Assembly (NCBI RefSeq): GCF_026163695.1 | Contig: NZ_JAOTID010000002.1 | Coordinates: 27,511-91,510 of the forward strand | DNA length: 64,000 nt | Reading direction: 5' to 3' | DNA from: Shumkonia mesophila | GTDB lineage: Bacteria; Pseudomonadota; Alphaproteobacteria; Rhodospirillales; Shumkoniaceae | Position numbers and translations under genes: made by a program | In this document: positions 39,377 through 47,803 of the stretch, piece after piece | Layout: each line of letters opens with the position of its first letter | Numbering within the stretch: the first letter of the stretch is position 1 | The notes under the pieces: model-generated | The model's input: the letters and a program-made list of their open reading frames with translations, nothing else | What the model was told of the DNA's origin: nothing | Database searches by the model: none

Positions 39377-41212
39377 ATGGCCCCTCCCATCCTCATGCTG
39401 CGCGACATCCACCTGACCTTTGGCGGCACGCCGCTGCTGGAGGGGGCCGAGCTTTCCGTCTCGCAGGGCGAGCGGCTGTGCGTGGTCGGGCGCAACGGGT
39501 CGGGCAAGTCGACGCTGCTCAAGATCGCCGCCGGCCTCATCGAGGCCGACGCCGGGGAGCGGTTCGTGCAGCCAGGCGCCACCGTGCGCTATCTGGCCCA
39601 GGAGCCGGACCTTTCGGAGTTCGCGACGACCCTTGCCTACGTCGAGGCGGGGCTGGCGCCGGGCGACGATCCCTACCGCGCCCAATACCTGTTGACGCAA
39701 TTGGGCCTGACGGGGGCCGAGGAGACGGCGCGGCTGTCCGGCGGCGAGGCGCGCCGTGCGGCGCTCGCGCGCGTACTGGCGCCGGCGCCGGATATCCTGT
39801 TGCTCGACGAACCGACCAACCACCTGGACTTGCCGGCCATCGAATGGCTGGAAGCCGAGCTCAAGGGGACCCGCTCCGCCCTGGTTCTGATCAGCCACGA
39901 CCGCCGCTTCCTGGAACGGCTGTCGCAGGCCGCCATCTGGCTGGACCGCGGCGTGGCGCGGCGCCTGGACGCCGGTTTCGCCCAATTCGAAAGCTGGCGC
40001 GACGACATCCTCGGGCGCGAGGAACTCGACCGCCACAAGCTCGACCGCAAACTGGCCATGGAGGCCGACTGGCTGCGCTATGGAGTCACCGCCCGGCGCA
40101 AACGCAACATGGGTCGCCTGCGGGCGCTCGAATCCCTGCGCAAGCAGCGCCGCGAGCAGCGCCGCGCCACCGGCGCCGTCAAACTGGCGGCGGCCGAGGG
40201 CGAGGTGTCGGGCAAGCTGGTGGTCGAGGCCAAGGCGGTCAGCAAGGGATACGGCGACACGGTGGTCGTCAGGGATTTCTCCTGCCGCATCCAGAGGGGC
40301 GATCGGGTCGGCATCGTCGGCCCCAACGGCGCCGGCAAGACGACGCTCCTCAACCTGCTGACCGGGGAACTGGCGCCCGACTCCGGTGTCGTCCGCCTCG
40401 GCGCCAACCTGCAATGGGTGGCGCTGGATCAGAAGCGCGAGAGCCTCGATCCGACGTGGACGCTGACCGAGGCGCTGACCGGCGGGCGCGGCGACACCGT
40501 CATCGTCGACGGCAAATCCAAGCACGTGGTCAGCTACATGAAGGACTTCCTGTTCACGCCCATCCAGGCGCGCAGTCCCGTGGGCGCGCTGTCGGGCGGC
40601 GAGCGCGGGCGCCTGATGCTGGCCCGCGCCCTGGCCCGGCCATCCAACCTGCTGGTGCTGGACGAGCCGACCAACGATCTCGACCTCGAAACCCTCGACC
40701 TCTTGCAGGAGATGCTGGCCGATTATTCGGGCACCGTGCTGCTGGTCAGCCACGACCGCGACTTCCTGGACCGCGTGGTGACGTCGGTGATCGTTTCGGA
40801 AGGCGACGGCCGCTGGACCGAATACGCCGGCGGCTACAGCGACATGGTTATCCAGCGCGGCCGCGGCGTCGAGGCGAAGGAAGTTGCCATGCCGGCGGCG
40901 CGGCCGATCCGGGCAAAAGCGGAAGGGGAGGCGGAGGGAGAGGCAGTCCCGGCACCCAAGCCCAGAGCCAAACGCAAGCTGTCCTTCAAGGAAAAGCACG
41001 CGCTCCAAACCCTGCCGGCCAAGATGGAGGGCTTGCGGGCCGAGATGGCCGGCCTCCAGGCGAAGCTGGCCGACGCCGATCTCTACCGGCGCGACCCGGC
41101 GGCCTTCGAGGAAGCGGTCAAGGCCCTGGATGGGGCCGGCGCCGCGCTTGCCCAGGCGGAGGACGAATGGCTGACCCTGGAGCTTCTTCGCGAGGAATTG
41201 GAGGACGGCTGA
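39377..41212 (+). CDS. uup: ABC-F family ATPase, Uup type
   Basis: A 611-residue soluble protein with two ABC domains and no membrane part. Domain 1 has GRNGSGKST, LSGGEARRAALAR and LLLDEPTNHLD. Domain 2 has GPNGAGKTT, LSGGERGRLMLAR and LVLDEPTNDLD. A charged linker (about 225-275) separates them. The C-terminal region (535-611, KRKLSFKEKHALQTLPAKME) is the Uup coiled-coil domain, which binds DNA in E. coli. Uup proteins act on ribosomes and on branched DNA or transposon excision intermediates. The ATG at 39377 begins the first conserved strand. Confidence 0.92.
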   Translation: MAPPILMLRDIHLTFGGTPLLEGAELSVSQGERLCVVGRNGSGKSTLLKIAAGLIEADAGERFVQPGATVRYLAQEPDLSEFATTLAYVEAGLAPGDDPYRAQYLLTQLGLTGAEETARLSGGEARRAALARVLAPAPDILLLDEPTNHLDLPAIEWLEAELKGTRSALVLISHDRRFLERLSQAAIWLDRGVARRLDAGFAQFESWRDDILGREELDRHKLDRKLAMEADWLRYGVTARRKRNMGRLRALESLRKQRREQRRATGAVKLAAAEGEVSGKLVVEAKAVSKGYGDTVVVRDFSCRIQRGDRVGIVGPNGAGKTTLLNLLTGELAPDSGVVRLGANLQWVALDQKRESLDPTWTLTEALTGGRGDTVIVDGKSKHVVSYMKDFLFTPIQARSPVGALSGGERGRLMLARALARPSNLLVLDEPTNDLDLETLDLLQEMLADYSGTVLLVSHDRDFLDRVVTSVIVSEGDGRWTEYAGGYSDMVIQRGRGVEAKEVAMPAARPIRAKAEGEAEGEAVPAPKPRAKRKLSFKEKHALQTLPAKMEGLRAEMAGLQAKLADADLYRRDPAAFEEAVKALDGAGAALAQAEDEWLTLELLREELEDG

Positions 41213-41383
41213 CCGTCCTTACGCAAAAAAAAGACGAAGGACTGACGGCATCGAAAAGCCGGAATTCCGGGAAATATCGCGCCGGCTCGAAAAGCGGGTC
41301 ATAATTGGCTCTGGACCCGAGCCGTCTTCTTCTTAACTCTGTCGGTAACCGACGGACATTGCCGACTCAACGAAAGGATCGTT

Positions 41384-41557
41384 ATGGCCTTCAAGCCCAA
41401 TTACAGTTTCGAACGACGGGAGCGGGATAAATCCAAAGCCGCCAAAAAGGCGGCCCGTCTTCAAGCCAAGCGCGAGAAGTCGGAAAAGAGCAAGGAAGAC
41501 AAATCCGCAGCCGACGTCGAACAGACCGCCGAATCGGCCCCGGCCGAAGAGGAATAG
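41384..41557 (+). CDS. 57-residue highly charged hypothetical protein
   Basis: The frame from ATG 41384 to TAG 41555-41557 encodes 57 residues: MAFKPNYSFERRERDKSKAA, a Lys/Arg-rich helix, then an acidic Ala/Glu tail ending EEE. The ribosome site GAAAGGATCG is 8-9 bases before the ATG. Very short proteins opening M-A-x-K-P-x-Y-x-x-x-R-x-E-R-D are, from memory, common and uncharacterised in alphaproteobacteria. It is probably a single extended helix. A hairpin follows its stop. Confidence 0.65.
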   Translation: MAFKPNYSFERRERDKSKAAKKAARLQAKREKSEKSKEDKSAADVEQTAESAPAEEE

Positions 41558-41565
41558 AAAAGCGC

Positions 41566-41600
41566 GCAGCGGCTCGTCCTCGAGGCGACGGAGCCGCTGC
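41566..41600 (+). terminator. Hairpin after the 57-residue gene
   Basis: GCAGCGGCTC (41566-41575) pairs perfectly with GAGCCGCTGC (41591-41600), a 10-bp stem with a 15-base loop. It lies between the small gene and the convergent torA gene. There is no strong T-tract, so it may serve as a weak terminator in either direction. Confidence 0.5.
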
Positions 41601-41639
41601 TATCCCCGGCTTATTGGGGCCGGGTCGCGCCCAGGGGGA

Positions 41640-44087
41640 TCAGCCGTTCTTCGGCGGATCGAAGGCGGTGACGGCTGGTACCCTGCCGGTAAACTTCTCG
41701 ACCATCACAAGCACCGAATCGGCCGTCGTGGCCTGCCCGATTTTCGATGTTGGCCGATCCTGCGTGAGCTGGTTGGCTGACCCGTACTTGTCCAGCGCCC
41801 CCGGTTGGCCCGGCTGATCCGGATCGTACCACGACCCTTCGTGCAGCCGCACGACGCCCGGCATCAGGTCTTCGGTGACGACGGCGCCGGCCAGCGTCTG
41901 GCCGCGGTCGTTGAACACCCGCACGACGTCACCGTTGGCGATTCCGTTCTTTTTGGCATCCGCGACGCTGATCTCGATCGGCTCGCGATCCTGCACCGTG
42001 TAGGCCTTGCGGGCGTCCGAGTTGTTCATCTGCGAGTGGATACGGTACTTGGGATGCGGACTGAGCATGTGCAGCGCACCGTCCTTCGCCCCTTTGGCAC
42101 CCAGCCATTCCACCGGCTCGACCCACTGCGCATGGCCGGCGACGCCTTCATATCCGAAGGCGGCGATCTTCTTGGAAAAAATCTCGATCTTGCCCGACGG
42201 CGTGCCGAGCGGCTCGATGTTCGGATCCTCGCGGTACGCGGCATAGCGCGTCCACTGCTTGGCTTTGTCGGTTACCGGGAACTCGAAGTAGTCACCGCTC
42301 TCCCAGTAGGTCTTGAAGTCCGGCATGTCGATCTTCTGCTTCTTCGCCTGGGCGGCGCAGGCGCCATAAAATTCCTGGATATGCGCCAACTGCGGTTTGC
42401 GGGCGAATCCCGGTCCGTAGCCCAGGCGATCGGCCAGGTCGGCCGCGATGTCGTAATCGTTGTGGGCCTCGAACAGCGGCTCGACCACCTTGTGCATGGG
42501 GATGACGAATTGGCCGGAATAGTCGCCGCATAGTTCGATGTCGTCGCGCTCGTAGGGGGTCGTTGCCGGCAGCACAACGTCGGCGAAACGGGCCGTCGTC
42601 GTCCACCACGGCTCCTGGATAACGACCACCTCCGGCTTGCGCCACGCCTTGATCAGACGATTGCGATCCTGGTGGTGGCTGAGCGGGTTGCCGCCAGCCC
42701 ACAGAATCATCCGGATATCCGGATAGGTCATCTTCTTGCCGTTGAAATCGTATTCGGCACCCGGGTTGAGCAGCATGTCGGCAATACGCGCGGCTGGGAT
42801 ACGGGGCGGCAAGTCCTTGGGTGCCGCGCCGGCGGCCAGGCCGGGCAACCCGCCACCCGTGGCACGCGGCGCGCAACTGCTGCTGTAGTGGTAGCCTACG
42901 CTGAAACCGCCACCCGGTAGGCCGATCTGCCCCAGCATCGAGGCGAGGGTGACCAGCATCCAATAGGTCTGCTCGCCGTTCTCGGCCCGCTGGAGGGACC
43001 AGCCGCCGACGATAAAGGTGCGGTTCTTGGCCATCTGCCGCGCCAGGTTGCGGATGGTGTCAGCCGGGATCTGGGCGATGTTGGCCGCCCACGCGGCATC
43101 CTTCGGCTGTCCATCGCTCTTGCCGGTCAGGTAGGGCACGAACTGATCGAAGCCGACGGTATAGTCCTTGAGAAACTTTTCGTCGTGCAGGCCTTCGGTG
43201 TAAAGCGTGTGGGCAATGCCCAGCATGATCGCGGTGTCGGAACCCGGCCGCGGGGCGATCCATTCGGCGTTCAGGTACTTGGCCGTCTCGGTCCGCTTGG
43301 GATCAATGACGACGGTTTTGAGACCCTTTTCCTTGAAGGCCTTGAAGCCGACGAATCCCTCATGGTCCGGCGGCGAGAAGCCGATGTTCAGCGTGACCAG
43401 CGGATCCGACCCCCAGATGACCAGCAACTTGGCGTTCTCGGCCACGCTCGGCCACGCCGACTGCGGCGCATAGACCTCAAGCCCGCCGATGACGTGGGGC
43501 AGGATGGCCTGGGCGGCACCGGTGCTGTAGTCGCCGGCCGGCGACGTGTAGCCGCCATGCAGGTTCATGAGGCGCACCAGCGAGGTGCGCGGGTTGTGCA
43601 GGCGCCCCGTGCTCTTCCAGCCCATGTTGCCGACATAGAAGCTGGCCGGGCCGGTCTCGGACTTCACCCGCTTCAGTTCGCGCGCGACGATGTTCAGCGC
43701 ATCGTCCCAGCTGACGCACACGAAATCACCGTTGCCGCGTTCGCTGGTGTCGCTCTTGTGTCCCTTCTCGAGGAATCCCTTGCGGACCATCGGATACTTC
43801 ACGCGGCTCGGCGAATAGACCAACGAAGGCGTCGCCTCGATCATGGCGGTTACCGGCGCCGGGTCTCTTTCGAAGGGAAGGGCCTTGACGAATTTGCCGT
43901 TTTCGACGACTGCGCGCATGACGCCCCAGTGGGCCGTCGTCAGGATACCCTTCGGCGCGGCGGCCTTGGCCGCCTTCGACAAAATGGTGGAACTGGCCAG
44001 CGTGCCGACGCCCACCGCCGCCGTACCCCCCAGAAACCCCCGTCGAGAAACTTTCGGTCCCTGCACGCGCATCTTTTCCCGGGCCAT
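41640..44087 (-). CDS. torA: Trimethylamine-N-oxide/DMSO reductase catalytic subunit
   Basis: An 815-residue periplasmic molybdenum enzyme with bis-MGD cofactor. A Tat signal has KVSRRGFLGG at residues 12-21. The molybdenum ligand Ser188 lies in GDYSTGAAQ, and the C-terminal GSWYDPDQPGQPGALDKYG matches TorA/DorA. At the position of the DMSO-reductase active-site tyrosine (G-S-Y-G-W) this protein has N-M-G-W (Met155), which as I recall favours TMAO over DMSO. It accepts electrons from the TorC pentahaem cytochrome encoded divergently. The ATG at 44087 follows GGGGGGAGCC; the frame extends upstream without a signal. No TorD chaperone gene is in the window. Confidence 0.92.
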   Translation of the reverse strand: MAREKMRVQGPKVSRRGFLGGTAAVGVGTLASSTILSKAAKAAAPKGILTTAHWGVMRAVVENGKFVKALPFERDPAPVTAMIEATPSLVYSPSRVKYPMVRKGFLEKGHKSDTSERGNGDFVCVSWDDALNIVARELKRVKSETGPASFYVGNMGWKSTGRLHNPRTSLVRLMNLHGGYTSPAGDYSTGAAQAILPHVIGGLEVYAPQSAWPSVAENAKLLVIWGSDPLVTLNIGFSPPDHEGFVGFKAFKEKGLKTVVIDPKRTETAKYLNAEWIAPRPGSDTAIMLGIAHTLYTEGLHDEKFLKDYTVGFDQFVPYLTGKSDGQPKDAAWAANIAQIPADTIRNLARQMAKNRTFIVGGWSLQRAENGEQTYWMLVTLASMLGQIGLPGGGFSVGYHYSSSCAPRATGGGLPGLAAGAAPKDLPPRIPAARIADMLLNPGAEYDFNGKKMTYPDIRMILWAGGNPLSHHQDRNRLIKAWRKPEVVVIQEPWWTTTARFADVVLPATTPYERDDIELCGDYSGQFVIPMHKVVEPLFEAHNDYDIAADLADRLGYGPGFARKPQLAHIQEFYGACAAQAKKQKIDMPDFKTYWESGDYFEFPVTDKAKQWTRYAAYREDPNIEPLGTPSGKIEIFSKKIAAFGYEGVAGHAQWVEPVEWLGAKGAKDGALHMLSPHPKYRIHSQMNNSDARKAYTVQDREPIEISVADAKKNGIANGDVVRVFNDRGQTLAGAVVTEDLMPGVVRLHEGSWYDPDQPGQPGALDKYGSANQLTQDRPTSKIGQATTADSVLVMVEKFTGRVPAVTAFDPPKNG

Positions 44088-44222
44088 CGTGGCTCCCCCC
44101 AAATTCATGTTGAGATTGTATGGCAAAAAGCGGTAGCTAAGATCATTCTTCATGCATGGTAGTATGGCAGATGTTCTGCAATAGTAGAAAAACACTAAAG
44201 TAAGTTTACCGGGGCTTCAAGC
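44088..44222. promoter_or_regulatory. Divergent torA-torC control region
   Basis: This 135-bp AT-rich spacer must hold both promoters. GTATGGCA occurs twice (44118-44125 and 44162-44169), 44 bp or about four helical turns apart, which may be sites for one regulator. I see no E. coli-type TorR box (CTGTTCATAT) and no good FNR box. Confidence 0.4.
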
Positions 44223-45422
44223 ATGCATAATCAAAATTCATCTTTTGTGCGCGGGAACAAATACGGGCAATCCATCGTTGTTTGGTTCCAGAACAAATCT
44301 AAAGTGCGATTTATCACGGTTTGCTTAATAGTTGTGGCGTCCTTCATAACGGGGATAATTTTTTTTGGTATATTTCAATTGTCTATGAAGGTCACCGACA
44401 ACATCGCGTTCTGCACGTCCTGCCATTCCATGGGCATTGCCTACCAGGAGTATCAGGCGTCAAAGCACTATCAGAACACTTCCGGCGTGCGCGCCATCTG
44501 CACGGACTGCCATGTTCCGAGTGAATGGGGGCCCTACGTCCTCGCCAAGGTCGAGGCGACCAGAGATCTTCTCGCCGAGGTCCGCGGTACCATCGACACG
44601 CCCGAGAAGTTCGCGGCCAAGCGCCTGGAACTGGCGCAACGGGTATGGGCGCGCATGGAGGCCAGCGACTCGCGGGAATGCCGGAGCTGTCACGCCCTCG
44701 AGTCGATGATCGCCGCCGATCAGACCAAGGAGGCGCAGGCCCAGCACGCCCGCGCCCCCACGAAGAACGAGACCTGTATCGACTGCCACAAGGGTCTGGT
44801 CCATGCCATGCCCGATCTTGGGCCCCTGGCGCAGGCGGCGTTTGCCGATCTCGAGCCCACCATCGGCAGCATCCCGGCCGGCGCCACGACCGTCCATTCC
44901 CTCGTCACCCAGCCCTTCTTTATGGATGCAGGCGGCGAAACCAAAGGCGGTCAGGTCCTGGCCGGCATTCCCATGGCGGTGGTGCAGGTGGCGGACGGCA
45001 TGGCGAAGGTCCGCCTGGCCGGATGGCGCCAGGAAGATGTCGAGCGGGTCCTCTATGCCGAGGCGGGAAAGCGTATTCTCATGGCCTCGCTCTCCTCGGA
45101 AGCGCGCGAAGCCATCGAAACCTCGGGGGATTCGGTGACTCTCGAGGATACGGGACAGACGTGGAGCCGGGCGGTCCTGGAGGGATGGATGCCCATGGCG
45201 AGCCTAACGGCCGATACGGACAAGCTTTGGAACTACGCGGGGGCCCTTTTCTCGACCAACTGCTCGCTGTGCCATGCTCTTCCGCATACCAACGAATTCG
45301 ATGCGAACCAGTGGATGGGACAACTCCAGGCCATGGTCAGTTCGACCTCTCTGGAGAAGGAGGAGGCCCGCCTGGTCCAGACATACCTGCAACTGCATGC
45401 CGCGGACATGGCGGAGCACTGA
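44223..45422 (+). CDS. torC: Pentahaem c-type cytochrome TorC
   Basis: A 399-residue membrane-anchored cytochrome of the NapC/NirT/TorC group. One N-terminal helix (ITVCLIVVASFITGIIFFGI) is followed by four CxxCH sites at 64-68 (CTSCH), 93-97 (CTDCH), 153-157 (CRSCH) and 185-189 (CIDCH), and a fifth, CSLCH at 347-351, in the separate C-terminal domain that defines TorC. It oxidises quinol and reduces TorA in the periplasm. The first 60 codons are notably AT-rich (ATA, TTA, AAA), unlike the rest. It is divergent from torA over a 135-bp spacer. Confidence 0.92.
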   Translation: MHNQNSSFVRGNKYGQSIVVWFQNKSKVRFITVCLIVVASFITGIIFFGIFQLSMKVTDNIAFCTSCHSMGIAYQEYQASKHYQNTSGVRAICTDCHVPSEWGPYVLAKVEATRDLLAEVRGTIDTPEKFAAKRLELAQRVWARMEASDSRECRSCHALESMIAADQTKEAQAQHARAPTKNETCIDCHKGLVHAMPDLGPLAQAAFADLEPTIGSIPAGATTVHSLVTQPFFMDAGGETKGGQVLAGIPMAVVQVADGMAKVRLAGWRQEDVERVLYAEAGKRILMASLSSEAREAIETSGDSVTLEDTGQTWSRAVLEGWMPMASLTADTDKLWNYAGALFSTNCSLCHALPHTNEFDANQWMGQLQAMVSSTSLEKEEARLVQTYLQLHAADMAEH

Positions 45423-45441
45423 ATGTCGGGATGGTGGAAGA

Positions 45442-46182
45442 CTAGGGGAACGTGCAGCGGTCCGCGGTGACGTTGACGAAGCCGCGGCTGTTTCCGGCGG
45501 TGACCGTGAAGCGGTACTCGTGATCGCCGAGCACGACCGAATGGTGAAGCGGCAGCTTCGCCGTCGCCTTGGAGGTTTCGCCGCCCAGCCGGGAGAAATG
45601 CACGGTTACCGGCTTGGCCGGATCGAACCAGGCTTCCGGCTGATTGGCGGCGTTGATGGCGGGCTCTCCCTCGCCGACGATCGTGATGGCGTTGTCGGCG
45701 AAGGTCACGGAACTCACCGTATAGTCGGTCTCGCCGGCGATCAGGGTTTTGACCAGGAAGCGTTTGGTCGTCGGGGCGTTCTCGCAGGACTGGCCCGTCC
45801 CCGCCGCATTGATGAGGAAGCTGAGCCGGTCCACCGCCACCCCCGCCGCCAACTGTTGGGTGATCAGCGCATACAACTGCTGGGTCGGACCCTTCGGAAC
45901 GTCCCGCTCATAGCGCCGTTGCCATTCCTGCGCATCCAGCTTGGCCTGCTCGGCGGAGGCCATCAGGTCGAGGTTCCGCCTTTCCTCCTCGGCGACGGCA
46001 TTCGAAAGCTTTGAGGTTTCGGCCTGCAGCTGCCGAATTTGGCCCTGCGCCAGGCTTGCTCCCGACTGGTAAAGGGCGACCCCGCCGGCCGCGATGCAGC
46101 CCAACAGGAACAGCCATTTGAGAAGACGGCCGCGCCGTTGGCGGCGCTCGCGGGTTCGGCTTTCGCGAAGGCCAAGGGTCAT
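45442..46182 (-). CDS. Membrane-anchored hypothetical protein with coiled coil
   Basis: A 246-residue protein. A basic N-terminus (RESRTRERRQRRGRLLK) precedes one membrane helix (WLFLLGCIAAGGVALYQSG). A coiled coil follows (about 50-90: GQIRQLQAETSKLSNAVAEE), then a beta-rich C-terminal domain with two Cys (QSCENAP; DRCTFP). Topology should be N-in, with the bulk in the periplasm. ATG 46182 follows AGGACA. It converges on torC with a 19-bp gap, but nothing links it to TMAO respiration. No family is recognised. Confidence 0.65.
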   Translation of the reverse strand: MTLGLRESRTRERRQRRGRLLKWLFLLGCIAAGGVALYQSGASLAQGQIRQLQAETSKLSNAVAEEERRNLDLMASAEQAKLDAQEWQRRYERDVPKGPTQQLYALITQQLAAGVAVDRLSFLINAAGTGQSCENAPTTKRFLVKTLIAGETDYTVSSVTFADNAITIVGEGEPAINAANQPEAWFDPAKPVTVHFSRLGGETSKATAKLPLHHSVVLGDHEYRFTVTAGNSRGFVNVTADRCTFP

Positions 46183-46323
46183 GTCGGTAGTGTCCTGTTC
46201 ATGTTCACGAAGGTAAGTACATTCCCGGCCGGAACAAGTGACTTGTGAAATTGCCATGGCACCGGGATAGCGAGCGCTATCGCGGAATTATGGCGGGAAT
46301 TTGATGCCATCCCTTTTTTGGAG

Positions 46324-46776
46324 TTAGGAGTGAGGCGGCAACCGCCGCACGGCGTCTTCGAGAGCCGACAGAAAGCGCGAACGGTCGGCCTTGGCGAAGG
46401 CGGACGGACCGCCGGTGATCTCGCCGGTGTCGCGCAGGTGCGCCATCAGGTCGCGCATGGCCAGCGCCGTGCCGATGCTGTCGTCGGTGAAGGGCTTGCC
46501 GGTGGGGCCGATGGCCTGGGCGCCCTTTTTCAGGCAACGCGAGGCCAGCGGAATGTCGGCGGTGATCGCGATATCGCCGGCGCCGATGCGCTCGGCGATC
46601 CAGTCGTCGGCGGCATCAGGACCCGCGGCGACGACGACTCGCCGGATGAGCGGCGTTTCGGGCAGCCGCATCCAACTGTTGCTGACCACGTGGACGGTCA
46701 GCCCGTGGCGGGCGGCCACCCTCAGGACCTCGTCCTTGACCGGACAGGCGTCGGCATCGACGAAGATCTCGCGCAC
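46324..46776 (-). CDS. YaiI/YqxD family protein (DUF188)
   Basis: A 150-residue protein of the DUF188 family, which has a PIN-like fold. The conserved start I-F-V-D-A-D-A-C-P-V-K, the DIAITADIPLASRCL block and GKPFTDDSIG are present. The GTG at 46776, preceded by GGGGA, is the best start because homologues begin just before this strand; the frame is open to 46815. PIN-like folds suggest RNA cleavage, but no activity has been established for the family. Confidence 0.85.
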   Translation of the reverse strand: MREIFVDADACPVKDEVLRVAARHGLTVHVVSNSWMRLPETPLIRRVVVAAGPDAADDWIAERIGAGDIAITADIPLASRCLKKGAQAIGPTGKPFTDDSIGTALAMRDLMAHLRDTGEITGGPSAFAKADRSRFLSALEDAVRRLPPHS

Positions 46777-46855
46777 GCATTCCCCACACGTCCCGTTGGC
46801 CGTCGGTTGTCGCACGCCAGGCCGCCGGGCCGCCAGTCCGAATCGCCGGTACCGC

Positions 46856-47725
46856 TCAGTGGGCGATCAGCACCGGCACAGGGGCCGCGGCGAGGATATG
46901 GCGGGTCGTGCCGCCGAAGATGACCTCGCGCAGCCGGCTGTGGGTATAGGCGCCCTTCACGATAAGGTCGGCGCCAATCGCCGCGGCCTCGATCAGGATG
47001 GCCTCGCCGGCCGACCGGCCCTGGGCCTTGAGGGTCTTGGCGGTGGCCTTGACGCCGTTGCGGACCAGGTGGGCGGCGACCTGCTCGCCGGTGGGACCGG
47101 GCACCATGCCGCCCGAGGCTCCGGTCACCGAAAGGACGGTGACCGATTCGGCACCCACAAGCAGCGGCATGCCGAGGCCGATGGTACGTGCGGTCTCGGT
47201 GCTGCCGTTCCAGGCGAGAAGGACGTTCCGCCCCATGCCCTGGGGCGACTTCGGCGGCGCCACCACGACCGGGCGGCCGCTTTCGAACAGCGCCGCCTCG
47301 CAGACCGGCACCCAGCGTTCGGTGGCGGGCGAGGCGGTTCGTCCGACGACGATCAGATCGAAAAGCCGGCCATGGTCGCCGACGACGCGGATTCGATCGC
47401 CGCTCTCCTCCCGCCATTCCGCGGTCGGGCCGTCGACAGCGTCGCCCAGGGCGCAAAACGGCACCTTGTGGCGGGTCATAAAGGCGGTGAAGCGCTTTTT
47501 GACGACCTCGCCGCTTTCCTGCCAGTAGGCGTGATGCCGTTCGAAATAGGTGGGCGCGACGTCGAGGGCGGCCGTGCTCGACATCGGCTCGGCCTTGACG
47601 AACAGCCCCTCGATATGGCTGGCGAAACGGTTGGCGAGAAGATGGGCCGTGGCGAGCGCCGCGGTGGCCATCGTTTCGGCGTCTTCCGAATCGTCATCAA
47701 GCAGAGGCAGAAGAATCGTCTTCAT
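46856..47725 (-). CDS. Universal stress protein, tandem UspA domains
   Basis: A 289-residue protein with two UspA-like domains. The first (1-145) is degenerate; the second ends with GAYTHSRLREVIFGGTTRHIL, containing the G-x(2)-G-x(9)-G-S/T-like ATP-binding pattern in altered form. GAGAGGTGCC precedes the ATG at 47725. Tandem Usp proteins of this type accumulate in stationary phase or under respiratory stress. It stands alone, 79 bp upstream of the yaiI-like gene on the same strand. Confidence 0.85.
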   Translation of the reverse strand: MKTILLPLLDDDSEDAETMATAALATAHLLANRFASHIEGLFVKAEPMSSTAALDVAPTYFERHHAYWQESGEVVKKRFTAFMTRHKVPFCALGDAVDGPTAEWREESGDRIRVVGDHGRLFDLIVVGRTASPATERWVPVCEAALFESGRPVVVAPPKSPQGMGRNVLLAWNGSTETARTIGLGMPLLVGAESVTVLSVTGASGGMVPGPTGEQVAAHLVRNGVKATAKTLKAQGRSAGEAILIEAAAIGADLIVKGAYTHSRLREVIFGGTTRHILAAAPVPVLIAH

Positions 47726-47803
47726 GGCACCTCTCCCATTCCGGAAAACGAGGGCCATTATAGCAGAAATCGGGGCCGGACGGGACGTTTCCCCGTCCGT
47801 TCC

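Noticed and set aside
44088-44222. TorR boxes or FNR site between torA and torC
   Set aside because: No decamer close to CTGTTCATAT and no TTGAT-N4-ATCAA; only an 8-bp direct repeat is visible.
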